From Cyanoderma ruficeps (Eukaryota; Chordata; Aves; Passeriformes; Timaliidae): 64,000 nucleotides of DNA. The notes beneath the pieces were generated by a model. That model was given only the letters and a program-made list of their open reading frames with translations, was not told the origin of the DNA and made no database searches. Within the stretch, counting starts at the first letter, position 1, and every line of letters starts with the position of its first letter. The position numbers and the translations under genes are program-made. The DNA is taken from the NCBI GenBank assembly GCA_008694505.1, contig VZDJ01004378.1, forward strand, positions 23,964,849-24,028,848, in the 5' to 3' direction. This document shows positions 39,601-49,500 of this stretch, one piece after another.

Positions 39601-40654
39601 GCATTCTTGAGATTCTGTTGCACCATTTGACAAGACTGAAAAATCTAAATCCTCATCACAGAGCAGGTAGAGACCCTACAGGTAATCTCAACAGGAATCT
39701 CTGGCTTTGGAACAAAACTAACATAAAGAAGATCCAGTGCTAAATGAACGTCTTGTTGAACAAATCTCGTATATAGGTAGGAGGGATATTCGCAAGAAAA
39801 TATTCATTCCCTCTGTTCAAGTATGCTTAAGGCTGGGAAGTTTCAAACTATTAGAAATAAATAGTTTGCCCTTATGTGTTCATAAAAATACTGGGTAAGA
39901 TAACCAGCAGATTTTGTTCAGGAGAAAAGTCAGCTAGGAGCATGGAACCGTGGATTAAGTTTTTGAGCTTTTTTTTCCCCTGGTCACTGAGTCTGTCTAC
40001 TGATTTATCAATACAGAATTTCTTTTTCACATTAATTTCTAGGAAAGAATTACTAGGTCCTCTGCATGTACTTACAAGACTTGCTATTGCACACAGAGAC
40101 CAAGTATTTCTCCAAAATGACCTGGAAGTCTGCCATTCCTATACCATTAGAGGTACTGTTTGCAGTACTTTTATTTTGAATAAATGCACCACATCCAGTA
40201 AGTGATCTTTATGGTCTCAAAATTTAATTGCTTCCTCTTTATAGTTCAATCCATACACCCTGACATTTTTCTCTACCGAGGTCATTATAAAACCATAGTG
40301 AATGTTGCCATGTGTTCAGTATTTCTTCTTGCATGTTTTTCTGGGGTTTCTATCCATCTCTTCTTCTACACTCCCTCATTTCATATATAGAGACTCTTTC
40401 AGCATGGAATTTGAACTCTTTCTATTAACATAATTGCCTACCAATATTTACACAAAGTCGGTTTGAGAAAACATGTCAGTGTTACATTTATATGCCCAGG
40501 TAATTTCGATTTTGAATAAGAATTTTCCTTTCATTCCTGTTTTTTCTATTTTTTTTTTCCTTCTTTAAAAATTTATTCTAGTAATAATAAGCTAAATAAA
40601 ACAACTAAGAGAATTATATGTATTTGTATATGATAAAGTTCTTCTTGATCTCTT

Positions 40655-40755
40655 CATAGTGGTGGATGGTGTTACATCAAGTTGGCAGATGGTCACTAGT
40701 GGGGTTTCATGTGACACAGTTTAGAGTCAGTCCTGTTTAATATCTTTATTATTGC
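40655..40755 (+). mobile_element. CR1 (+) host copy, first piece
   Basis: GGTCACTAGTGGGGTTTC followed by CAGTCCTGTTTAATATCTT matches the CR1 ORF2 segment encoding the reverse-transcriptase block [19 protein letters not shown], in decayed form. It lies just upstream of the YxDD part in intact elements. It stops abruptly where minus-strand CR1 sequence begins. The same copy probably resumes downstream of that insertion. Confidence 0.75.
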
Positions 40756-41375
40756 CACTCAGGCCCCCTTATTGCAAAGCAGACAAAGCCAAAGTCCAGG
40801 GCTGGTGCTCACAAGACATTCCCTCCAGCCCTGTCATCAGTATCCTCTGGATGCATTGAATGACTCTCACACCTCAAATTGTGGGCCTAGAACTGCACAC
40901 AGTGCTCAAGGTGAGGCTGTACCAAGTACAGTGAGATAATCACTGTTCTCAGCTGGTCATGCAGTGTTTGGTGTACCCTACAACGCATTTTGCCCTCTGG
41001 GCTGTGGAGGACCACTGCTGACTCATGTAGAACCTGCTGCTGAGCAGCATCCTCATACTCCTTCCTGCAGGGCTGCTCTCCAGACACTCCTCTCTCAATT
41101 TTTGTTAGAGCCAGGCAATACTATGTCCCAGGTGCAGAATCACAGAATCAGGCATTTTGACTTGTTAATATTCATGCCAATATTCATAGCTCAGTGCTCT
41201 AATCTATCTAGATCCTTCTGCAAGGCCAAGTCCTCACCACCTCCCAGTTTGGTATCATCAGAAAACTTGCTAATTTTATATTAAACTTCTGTTTGTATAT
41301 TGTGGAAAAATATATCAAATAGAACCATTCCTAGAACAGAACCCTGAGGAACACTGCTGGTGATTGCTGGTGACA
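40756..41375 (-). mobile_element. CR1 segment in opposite orientation inside the CR1 (+) copy
   Basis: Read in reverse it covers the CR1 ORF2 region around the RPHLEHCVQF block (open frame 40887-41087 minus, whose last residues read VQPHLEHCVQF) up to the segment before the palm (CCCTGAGGAACACTGCTGG at the right end). The sequence resembles a different CR1 subfamily from copies 1-3. Its left end lies within ORF2 and lacks the 3' region and terminal octamers that a normal CR1 insertion keeps, so it was later deleted or arrived by rearrangement. A small duplication, CAGAATCACAGAATC, lies near 41138. Confidence 0.85.
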
Positions 41376-41584
41376 TCATATTTCTATAGAGTACCTAGGA
41401 GTCATTAACATAAGACTGAAGAAAGGGAACAAGCATCTTGACTTTCTAACTGAAATAATACTTTTAAATTTCTTAATGTTTAAAATTTATTTAAGAAAAT
41501 GAATTAATGGGCCTGGAGTCCTCAAAACAGTTTGAGATGCATATATAAAGAAAGCAAATTTTATAATCTTTTTAAGCAATGAAT
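41376..41584. other. decayed interval, possibly CR1 (+)
   Basis: The words GTCATTAACATAAGACTGAA and GAAAGGGAACAAGCATCTTG have weak similarity to the CR1 segment that follows the reverse-transcriptase motif seen at 40740. If real, this joins the first and second pieces of the plus-strand CR1. The rest is AT-rich and unassigned. Confidence 0.35.
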
Positions 41585-42180
41585 TATTTTATTTCAACAA
41601 TGGAAATGCAAAGTCACACATCTGGGAAGAGCAACCCATGAAACAATATATGCCAGGAGACACACAGCAGGAAAATAGTTTAGTAGAAAAACACCAGGAA
41701 TCTTGATAGACACTGAATTGATCATGAGCCAGTAATGTACTACTTATTACAAGTAATTTTCTGTACAGGAGGGTCCCAACTTGCATGAGGCAAAGCATTG
41801 CCATTACACTGAGATAAGTAATACCTGCTCTCTAATCAGCACTGAGGCCACATCTGGAATATTGTGTTCTGTTCTAGGCTCCTCAGTACAAAAGACATGC
41901 TGACAAACTGGAGATGCTTCAGTGAAGAGCTGCAAACATGATGAAGGGGCTGGACCATTTCTTCTATGAGAAAATTCTGAGACATGAGACTGTTCAGCTT
42001 AGAGAAGAGAAGCCTCTGGGCAGTTTTAATTAGTGGGTGTGAATGCTCAAAGAGATGGTGCCAGTAAGATGGAGCCAAGTCCTTTCCAGTGGTGTCTACC
42101 AACAGGACCAGAGATAAAGGACACAAATCAAAGCACAGGAGGTATCCTCTGAGCACTGGGACTCATTTCCTTACTGGGAG
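41585..42180 (+). mobile_element. CR1 (+) host copy, second piece
   Basis: TTTCAACAATGGAAATGCAA, then CTGAGGCCACATCTGGAATA (the RPHLEYC block), then GTTCAGCTTAGAGAAGAG, then CAGTGGTGTCTACCAACAGG follow the CR1 order. The piece breaks off at TTACTGGGAG, inside the segment that in other copies reads approximately TTACTGTGAGGGTGACAG. That break is the left edge of the ERV-like insertion. No open frame of useful length is left in the sense direction. Confidence 0.88.
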
Positions 42181-42894
42181 TGAGACATAGATTTTAAGGA
42201 ATTAAGGATTTTAGAGAAGTTAAGATTTAGAGATAAGTTTTGCAGGAATTAATTAAAGTTTGTTAAAAATTAAAAGTTTGTGGTTAGTTAAGAGATATCA
42301 GATTGGAGTTAATTTTCCCAGGCCTCAATGACTGATTGCTTGTCTACTTTATGTTTCGCTTAGCTGGGTTTGTAAAGAAGAACAGAGGACCTGATAAACA
42401 GAATCAGGAACATAAGACAATTGCAAATACTCCCCATTCAGAAACTCATTGAAAATCATGCACCTGGAGAAATGGGAGTCCTACCAGAGCTCATTTGTCA
42501 CATTTGCATTGAAAAGGTAGAAAGTTCAGAGCAAGGAAGAGCCATATTACTTCCTCATTTTAAGCCCCCTCCCTTTGAAAAACACCACCAACCCATTTCA
42601 AAGGGGAAACTACTGGCCTGCTTAATTGTTTTTTTTTACTAATTACCATACAAGGCAGAGAAAGGGATGCACGAGGGTTATGAATATGCATTTGTGTTTT
42701 GGGTATTCAACATCTTTGCAAATAGAAGGACTCCATGATTGTCTAAATTATGGTGTGTATTTGGGAGCTATCCCGCATGCTGCCCAGTGCTGTAAAAAAC
42801 ACACACTTTCTAATTTTAAACTGTTAGAGAGTTTTTGTCCTCTCAGTTGGATATCGATATTAGATCGATATTAATTTTTTTTTTTAATGAATCA
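42181..42894 (+). repeat. putative 5' LTR
   Basis: This runs from TGAGACATAG at the break in CR1 to ATGAATCA, four bases before the primer-binding site. The first 150 bp are rich in TTAAG/GTTAAG words. An 8-bp perfect hairpin lies near its end. No AATAAA is present, so the usual R-region poly(A) signal is absent or altered. Alignment by eye to the right end of the element finds only the last eight bases and two or three short words, so it is not confirmed as one of an LTR pair. Confidence 0.6.
42851..42871. repeat. 8-bp perfect inverted repeat in the LTR end
   Basis: ATATCGAT at 42851-42858 pairs with ATCGATAT at 42864-42871 across a 5-base loop. It contains two ATCGAT palindromes in a CpG-poor region. 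Confidence 0.8.
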
Positions 42895-42898
42895 TTTC

Positions 42899-42918
42899 TG
42901 GCGAGCCAGGCAGGAGAC
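42899..42918 (+). other. primer-binding site, tRNA-Arg(ACG) type
   Basis: TGGCGAGCCAGGCAGGAGAC is complementary to the 3' end of vertebrate tRNA-Arg(ACG), including the CCA tail, at 18 of 20 positions (mismatches at positions 12 and 19). In retroviruses this tRNA primes minus-strand DNA synthesis. It sits four bases after the LTR-like end CA, the normal spacing. The tRNA sequence is from memory and should be checked. Confidence 0.72.
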
Positions 42919-44260
42919 TGCTCTCTCTCGCCGTGGAGCCGGTGGGGTCTAGGACCCCTCTGGGCACCCACTCAGAATTTTTGGGGAGAGGGCTCCTACG
43001 ACCCTGCTGTCCATCCAGGGGAAAGACCAGAACCTCCTGGAACTACGGACAAGAGGTATGTTTATAATGAAAAGGGGTACCACTTAATAGGTAATTGGTA
43101 AGACGCAAGAGACATCTTGTGAGCAATATATACCTACCTGTGTTTTCCGCAGAGTTGGCGTTGGTGGTTTGGTAATCTGTGCCCCAAGGAGGGGACAGTG
43201 CTTTGTTGTTGTGGTCTAGGAGCAGTGGTGGCTCCGATTGTGATTTGTGGTTTAAAAGCAGTTTTGTAATCCATAGTTTGGAGTGCCAGCCACAAGTTGT
43301 GGGACACGAGAGGTCCCATTGTGGGTCATGGAAAATTAGAATCGCGGCCCTGCACACGCAGGATGTGTGTGAAGTGCAGACAGATCCTGGTTTTGTGGTC
43401 CTGTTGGTTTGTGTGCTTAGTTTGTGGGAAATCGGTGGTGCACCGTATATATTGTGGTTTTTGAGGATTTATGTGTAGGTGTTTTGGTTTGTCTGCTTTT
43501 GGAAGTGTGTTGGATATATTTAGTGAGCGTGGGTAGAAGTTTTGTGTGTTTAAAGTTGTGAAAGATTTTTAAAATCCCCGCCAGAATCAGTGGAGGAATA
43601 TCTCTGCTTGAAAGGGCAGAAGGATTTGTTGTGTTTAGCAGTGAATTGAATTGTGCGTAATTTTGACTGTGTGTTAGCAACAGAGTTTTGACTGATGCAT
43701 GAACAGGTGAGAGTAATTTGTGTGTGCGTGTGTTGAAGCTGTTTATTTTGTGTTTTGGAGGAGTGAGTAGTGTGAAAAGTTTTTTTTTTCCTTTGGAATT
43801 ACAGTAAATAAGCAGGAATCTGAGTCCCCCCCCCCCTTAACCTGCAGGGAGTCAGAATTTGTAGCCATAGGCTTCGTCTTTAAGCTCTTTGGAAAATTCT
43901 GAAAAACACTGATGTGTTTAACTATTGGTTGTTTGTAAAGTGCAGTTTTAACCATAAAAAGTGCAAGAACTTTGTGAGATCAGGACCACCCCTCCCTTTT
44001 TGCTGCGGAGGGATTTGTGGAGTGCTTTGGTCGGTCAGAATCTGTGGGATTCTCAAGGAGACTGTATTAAGATCTTTGGCTGGGTGTTTGAGGTTGTCAG
44101 AAACCCGTTGTTTTCGTGAGCTTGGAAATTGCTGGTACACGGAGCAGGTTTTGGTGGAGGGAAGAGGGCCTGGTCTGGTGGATTTGTGCAAGAAAAGCAG
44201 AGAATCCAGAACTTACGCCTTGCGCCGGTGGAAGTGGCTGAGGCATTTTTGGTGATGAGA
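42919..44260 (+). other. ERV leader-like non-coding region, G/T-rich
   Basis: The first 140 bp after the primer-binding site are GC-rich and lead to GAG|GTATGT, a candidate major splice donor at 43055/43056. From about 43140 to 44250 the plus strand is strongly G/T-rich (many GTGTGTTTGG-like words) with an 11-base C run at 43826-43836. Long 5' leaders of class I ERVs often have this composition. The minus strand stays open for long stretches because G/T-rich DNA yields few stops in reverse; these frames have no family features. Confidence 0.5.
43826..43836 (+). repeat. homopolymer C run
   Basis: Eleven consecutive C interrupt the G/T-rich leader. It is prone to length error. Confidence 0.85.
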
Positions 44261-44993
44261 TACACAGGTGAAATAGTTCAAGCTGTGTTCTGTAACATTC
44301 TGAGTCAGGAGGTGGCAGAGACCTTTCCAATAATCTGAAGAGCTTTAGGAGAGATGTAACCGTGGTTCGCACAGCTCTTAGTATAGTGTGGAATTGTGAA
44401 ATCTCTGCTGAAACTCGGCTAATACTTTGTAAACTCTCCATTTGTCCCTTGGTTACAGCACGGCAAGAAATATGACTGGTTTTCAGCTGCATGCATGCTA
44501 CAGTGTATGGGAAGTTGATTGCAATTTTCAAACATATTTTGATGGCAACATACCCAGAGCAAAACATAACAGAGGATTTGGTTTAATAAGTGGTTAATAG
44601 CCTGCAGTTTGGGTGGAGTGCCCCACTGTATTGTGTGGTATCCCAGGCTGAATAAAGAGGAGTTTTCCCCCACGTTTTGTGTGTGGTAAGCATTGTGAGA
44701 AACTATTGCCATTCTTTTGGTGAAAATGTATAACTACATGTTCTTTCCCAAAAGAGAAAGCCCCCGAGCTCCACTTTGAAGTTAATATTAACCTTTTCTT
44801 TTTTTAAACTAACTGCTTTTATCCCTTTTGTTATTTAATAAAACTGTGTGTCCAGGAATAGGAGGCGCAGGAATCAAGAGCCTGGTTTGGAGGAAGTCCC
44901 CTCCCCAAGGAAGGGTAGCTATTGCAACCTGTGGATTGTGTTTCGTTGTATAGTCTGCCAGGAGCCGTAGACCAGACAAGTGTTCATGAATCA
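44261..44993 (+). other. right-hand part of the ERV-like element with poly(A) signal
   Basis: AATAAA occurs at 44651-44656 and at 44837-44842. The second is followed by CTGTGTGTCC and lies about 150 bp before the end, which suits an R-U5 layout of a 3' LTR. The last eight bases, ATGAATCA, equal the end of the putative 5' LTR. Words shared in order with the 5' LTR include GAAACTA, AGAGAAAG and TTTAAACT, but spacing differs after the second. I see no clear polypurine tract or LTR start. It may be a diverged or recombinant 3' LTR. Confidence 0.4.
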
Positions 44994-45170
44994 TGAGTGT
45001 GACATGACCACTTGCATGTGCTGACATAGACCCTCTGTCCTTGGAGGTAATTCTGAACTGACAGCACATGGTGTTGGACTACCTGTTTTAGGTGATCCCA
45101 AAGGGGCTGGACCAGTTTACCTCCAAAGGTCCCTTCCCACCCCACCCATTCTCTGATTCTTTGATTCTAT
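44994..45170 (+). mobile_element. CR1 (+) host copy, third piece with 3' end
   Basis: It resumes at TGAGTGTGACATGACCAC, just where the second piece broke off. It continues through CTCTGTCCTTGGAGGTAATTC and GGGGCTGGACCAGTTTACC, then CAAAGGTCCCTTCC, to the terminal octamers ATTCTCTG-ATTCTTTG-ATTCTATT starting at 45148. This is a normal CR1 terminus and fixes the orientation of the whole host copy. Confidence 0.92.
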
Positions 45171-45367
45171 TTTACTGTATTGGGAATTCCATTCAAGACC
45201 TTCATCTAGATACACGGGAAGAAGGATGGTCCTGATCAAGCTGAAGATTAAGATGCAGCAACTCACCCTGTGAAAACTTTGAAACACTCAAAGCATTGCC
45301 CATTTGAAGATTGACACACAGGTTTAGCTTAGTGTGCCCAGTCCCTCTAAAATCCAGCATTGTGGAA

Positions 45368-45560
45368 GCCAGAAACAAAAAAGAAAAACAAACAAACAAA
45401 TCCCCAGACTTTGATGGGTGGGGGGTGTGGAGTGATTCTCACAGACAATTGACAGATCCAGAATTACAAAAAAACAAGCAAAGAAGTTTTTATAAAAACT
45501 TGCTTAAAAACAAAAAAAGAGAACAGAACAAACAAAACAAAACAACAAAATCCAAGAACA
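45368..45560 (+). repeat. A-rich/CAAA-rich low-complexity sequence in two patches
   Basis: AAACAAACAAAC runs at about 45370-45402 and a longer A/C-rich patch at 45465-45560 flank a G-rich word, GGGTGGGGGGTGTGG. The lysine- and asparagine-rich open frame on the plus strand follows from this composition. Confidence 0.7.
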
Positions 45561-46500
45561 AACCACTTCACTATCAAGTATGTAGTGAAGTACTTTTATA
45601 AAACTGATCAGATCTGGGATTTGTTTCACTGGATCAGGTAAATTGTACAGATAGTTCTTAAATATCCTTGTTGTCTCACCAGTTTGACTAGTCTTGCAGC
45701 AGGTGTTTTGATGACAAGGGAAGCATCAGAGCCTCTAGGTGATTTCAACCTCTCTGTCTGGGTGCCAGTCTGCTTTTCCCCAAGGAGGCATACACCAGAG
45801 AAATAAGTTCTTTTCTGAAAGTGAGCATGGATCTCATTTTTCCTCCACTGACACTTTTTGACAGGAGGTAGGGGAGACATGCAAAGAATGCAAGACAGTT
45901 TGAAGGTGAGGTTAAATGTCATAGCTATTGTAGTTTAACAGTTTACTGCTGCAAAAAGGAGGAGATTCCTCTTTCCACCTCATTACTGTGACAGCCTCAG
46001 TCTCCATGGTATTTTGATGCTGTGATTCAGGTCTTAGATTCATCAGATCCTTAGATAACGATTCAAATTACTAAACTATTGAAAAGTTATTATTTTTTTT
46101 TCTACAAAGCTAGTTTTTTATCAGACATATTCTTACTGGCTGATGGAGGGTCTTGGCAAGATTCAGTATCAAAGCCTTTCCAGAAGAAAGGAAGGAATAT
46201 TGCTCCTATAAGTAACAATAGTAAAGCATACCATATGATGGTTAACATAGATTATACCATAGGAGGGTGTGAATCAACTGCTGAGTGTGAAAGGCCATTT
46301 ATGGGAGTGATAATTCAGTAATTAAAGTGCTAAAAATCATCTCTGAATTCCAGAGACTGTGCTACATTATTTACACAAACTATTAATGTTCTTGGAAACA
46401 CAGAAAACAGAAAAAAGTATTTTTCCTAGAGTCTTAAAAATATTTTGATAATCTTTTGTTGTTTTTGTTTGATTGTTTGGTTGGTATTTAGGTTTTTTTG

Positions 46501-46517
46501 TTATTATTATTATTATT
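46501..46517 (+). repeat. (TTA)n microsatellite
   Basis: Five to six TTA units follow a T/G-rich stretch (46452-46500). Confidence 0.85.
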
Positions 46518-49500
46518 TTGTCCATTTTATCTTTTCTGTTTTCCTCATGACTTTGCAAGGAGAGGATAGATAAAATATCTTATTAATGCCTTTCATTCTT
46601 ATACTGTATGTGAACCAACGGCTAGGGAAAACCTGCTGGTTCCTCTATATCTTCAAAATTTGAGTTTCGCTAACTTATTTCATACAATATTAGAAAACTT
46701 CAACCTGAAAAATGAAAGTTGATCAAATAAGATTAGAGGAAATACTGGAGAAAGGAGTAAATCTTCACTAGAGACAGGTACCAACTCCTCCTTCATTAGT
46801 AGTGTAATATGATTTTACAGAGAACTCTTCTATGCTTCCATATAATGCTTGACACATTTAACAACACAAATTACAAATGCTTCTTGGTTCACACAGAAAT
46901 TTGCATGCTTGCCAATCTTTTTCAAAGTTAATTGCTGCTCCATACTAGTCAAACTAGAACCTGAAAAGTGTTTCAATAGAAGTTTCTGTGATGGCAACAC
47001 ACTTCAGAAGTGTCTTTAAAATAATATCCATATGAAATACACATTTCACCCATTTCAAATAATGAAAGTTTGGGGCATCAAAGGCAATAAGAAGCAATCA
47101 AGGAGTTCTTTACAATTTTTTGAAATATAATTTTTTATCTGCCCTAAAATCTGATCAAGTAGTTTTCAAAATTTGAGAAGCTATGGACTGTTGAAAAGTG
47201 TTGTTAGTCTTCAGAAGCAGCTGGAAAAGCAAAGCATAAGCAGTTTTATGTGAAAATAAATAATGTACCTTTCAAAGCCTTACTAATAGACAGAATTTAA
47301 GACAGAAACTTCATGCTGATGGATGGTAAGAGGAAACTGGAATATTTAAACATACAGAATCTGATTCTGCTCTCATTTATTCCATTGCCTTCAATGTGGT
47401 GGTTTCCAGAAGTGCGAGGAAGAGGCAAACTGGATATTAAATGACATTCAAAACAAGATCTGTCACTGTAAATTCTTCAATAATGTTATTTATCCCTCTG
47501 TGTCATACAGTAATTATAATGACAGCATGAATTTAGAAAAGCATTATTGAATCTCCTTGAACAAACCAAATTTTAAATGCACCTGAAAATACCTACTGCA
47601 GGAAATTCTGCATATTTATTGACAAGAAGAAGAGACCAGCCCAGGAAATTTCAGAATAACGTCTATACTCAGCAATACATAAAATAAAGAAAAAGTGTAA
47701 GAAAAGATTAAAGGTATATGACATTCTCACTTTTTTAGTGATATTTACTTTGTACTACATAGAAAAGTGGAACAAGATTCAAATTTACAGTAAAACCTTT
47801 CTTTAAAATGATCTTTGAACCATATACCTACAGGTTTTCTTACTCTAAAATATGTGTTTTCCAGAAAAGTAATAGAGGTAGTTGTTATAGATTTTCAAAT
47901 GTGTTTTCATAGCATTTGGTGGGTGCGGAGTGGGTGGGGAGCACAAAAAGAAAACCTCAAATATTTGCAAGTGTTTCAAAATAAAATGCTTTACTTAAAA
48001 TACGTCAAACTAAGGTCATCATATAAAAAGAGAATTAATATCCGCTTTTATAAAATTAATTAAAAAATGCATGGTCTGGAAGTTATTACCCAAAACTCAA
48101 AATTAATTCATTTAATCAAGGACCTGTCAATATTTTTGTGAGGCATGTGCCTTTCAACAGGAATACCAGCTCCTTTACACTTTGCCTTTTCAGATGAAAT
48201 AAGTCACTAAAATTGTGTTATTATTTGATCTGAATTCTCTTAAGAGATAGAGACAAAATAAAGAAGGAGAAGTGAGTTCAAGTGCTTATTTATCCTTTTT
48301 AAAAAATTATTAGGATATGAACATATCTACTCAGTCACTTAAATATTAATGCTTACTAAAATCTCAGATACTTTGCACAACTAAATTAATGGGCTAAAAG
48401 ATACAGCACAAAACTTGTGTGAGTTCTTGGACTTGTACCTGTATCTAGGCAAGGTATCCTACAATTTAAGAAGCTGGATCACACTTTGAGACTGTGCTAA
48501 ATCATTTCAACCAAAATAAGACCACTTGGCGAATGTGAACTAGCTTTGTATGTTCTTTCCATCATTATTTCTTGAACTTCTTTACAATAATCAGACATGA
48601 TTCTCGGGGGAAACCACCTTTTCACTCTTGTTCACTCAAAATTGTGAAATTATGTGCATGAAAACACAGATTTTCAGTATGCCATTAGACCTACTTGAAC
48701 CTTAGCAGAATTAACATATAATTGAATGTGTTGTCTAGCTAATGGCCTGTGTAAATGATACACATGAAACAAAATAATTCATTTAATAAATGCTTAAACA
48801 GCAAAAAATCAGTCCTAAAACCTAGAAAGAGATATAAAGAGAAGAAACAAATCAGGTCATAGCATGTCCTCATCTTAGAAACACCCAGATTTTGCCTGAG
48901 AACATTAATTTTATCATTATCCATGCCCCTAGGCTTTTCTTCTTCTAAGCACTGTTCCCACAAGTTACCTGCTAGAGTTCAAAGAACAGATGATATTAAA
49001 GAATTGTGAATTATTTTTTTCTAAAAAATGTTCCTAGAGATATTATTTCTATCCACTGCATAGAATCATGTGTTATCACAAACATATTGCCAAATATAAA
49101 ACAAGGAAGAAGGAAGAAGAATGATGCAAGAAGCTACCTTTTTTTTTAATCAATTCAGTGTAATATCTTTATCTTCTAGAGGCTCACTCTGGGAGAAGAA
49201 CAAATTCTAAACTCAAACAGATGTTAAATAAGCACAAGGGAAACCAGGAGCATTGCATAAAAAGGTAAAAGTTGTCCTTTTGTTTTTATGATTTGTCTAG
49301 CACACAGCAGAATTGGAAGGTGTAGAACCTATGGTATCAAGGAAGGAATACAGACAACACATTGGCTCACTTCAGCAAAATTTGGCACAGGAGATAAGCA
49401 GTGTTGGCTAATGACTGCTGAAGAATGTAAATAAAATGGGTGTATTTGTGTACATTACTGTAAATTTCTAAGTTTAAACCCCCCTTTTTTTTTAAATAAA

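Larger units (their letters stand above)
35318..40654. other. AT-rich spacer with one motif-dense island
   Basis: No gene is recognised here. The stretch 36050-36650 differs from the rest and is listed separately. Open frames near 39876-40390 (109 and 62 codons, plus) adjoin each other but show no domain and no splice pattern that would join them convincingly. Confidence 0.5.
42181..44993 (+). mobile_element. ERV-like element without recognised coding, inserted in CR1
   Basis: The element starts TGAGACAT and ends ATGAATCA, the TG...CA form of retroviral ends; the two outer octamers match as an inverted repeat at 6 of 8 positions. It is flanked by GGAG (42177-42180) and TGAG (44994-44997), probably a 4-bp target duplication with one change, as expected for gamma-type (class I) ERVs. 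Inside are an LTR-like first 714 bp, a primer-binding site, a G/T-rich leader and a right end with AATAAA at 44837-44842. About 2.1 kb separates the primer-binding site from the right end and no gag, pol or env similarity is seen, so it is internally deleted or non-autonomous. The parts are listed separately. Confident as an ERV-type insertion, less so about family. Confidence 0.72.

Noticed and set aside
41836..42156. 106-codon minus-strand frame
   Set aside because: It is antisense to the plus-strand CR1 piece.
42421..42642. 73-codon plus-strand frame in the putative LTR
   Set aside because: It lies within LTR sequence, is short, and has no recognised family.
43043..44567. Series of minus-strand frames, up to 156 codons, in the ERV-like element
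   Set aside because: G/T-rich plus-strand sequence gives few reverse stops; the frames overlap one another and show no retroviral or host protein features.
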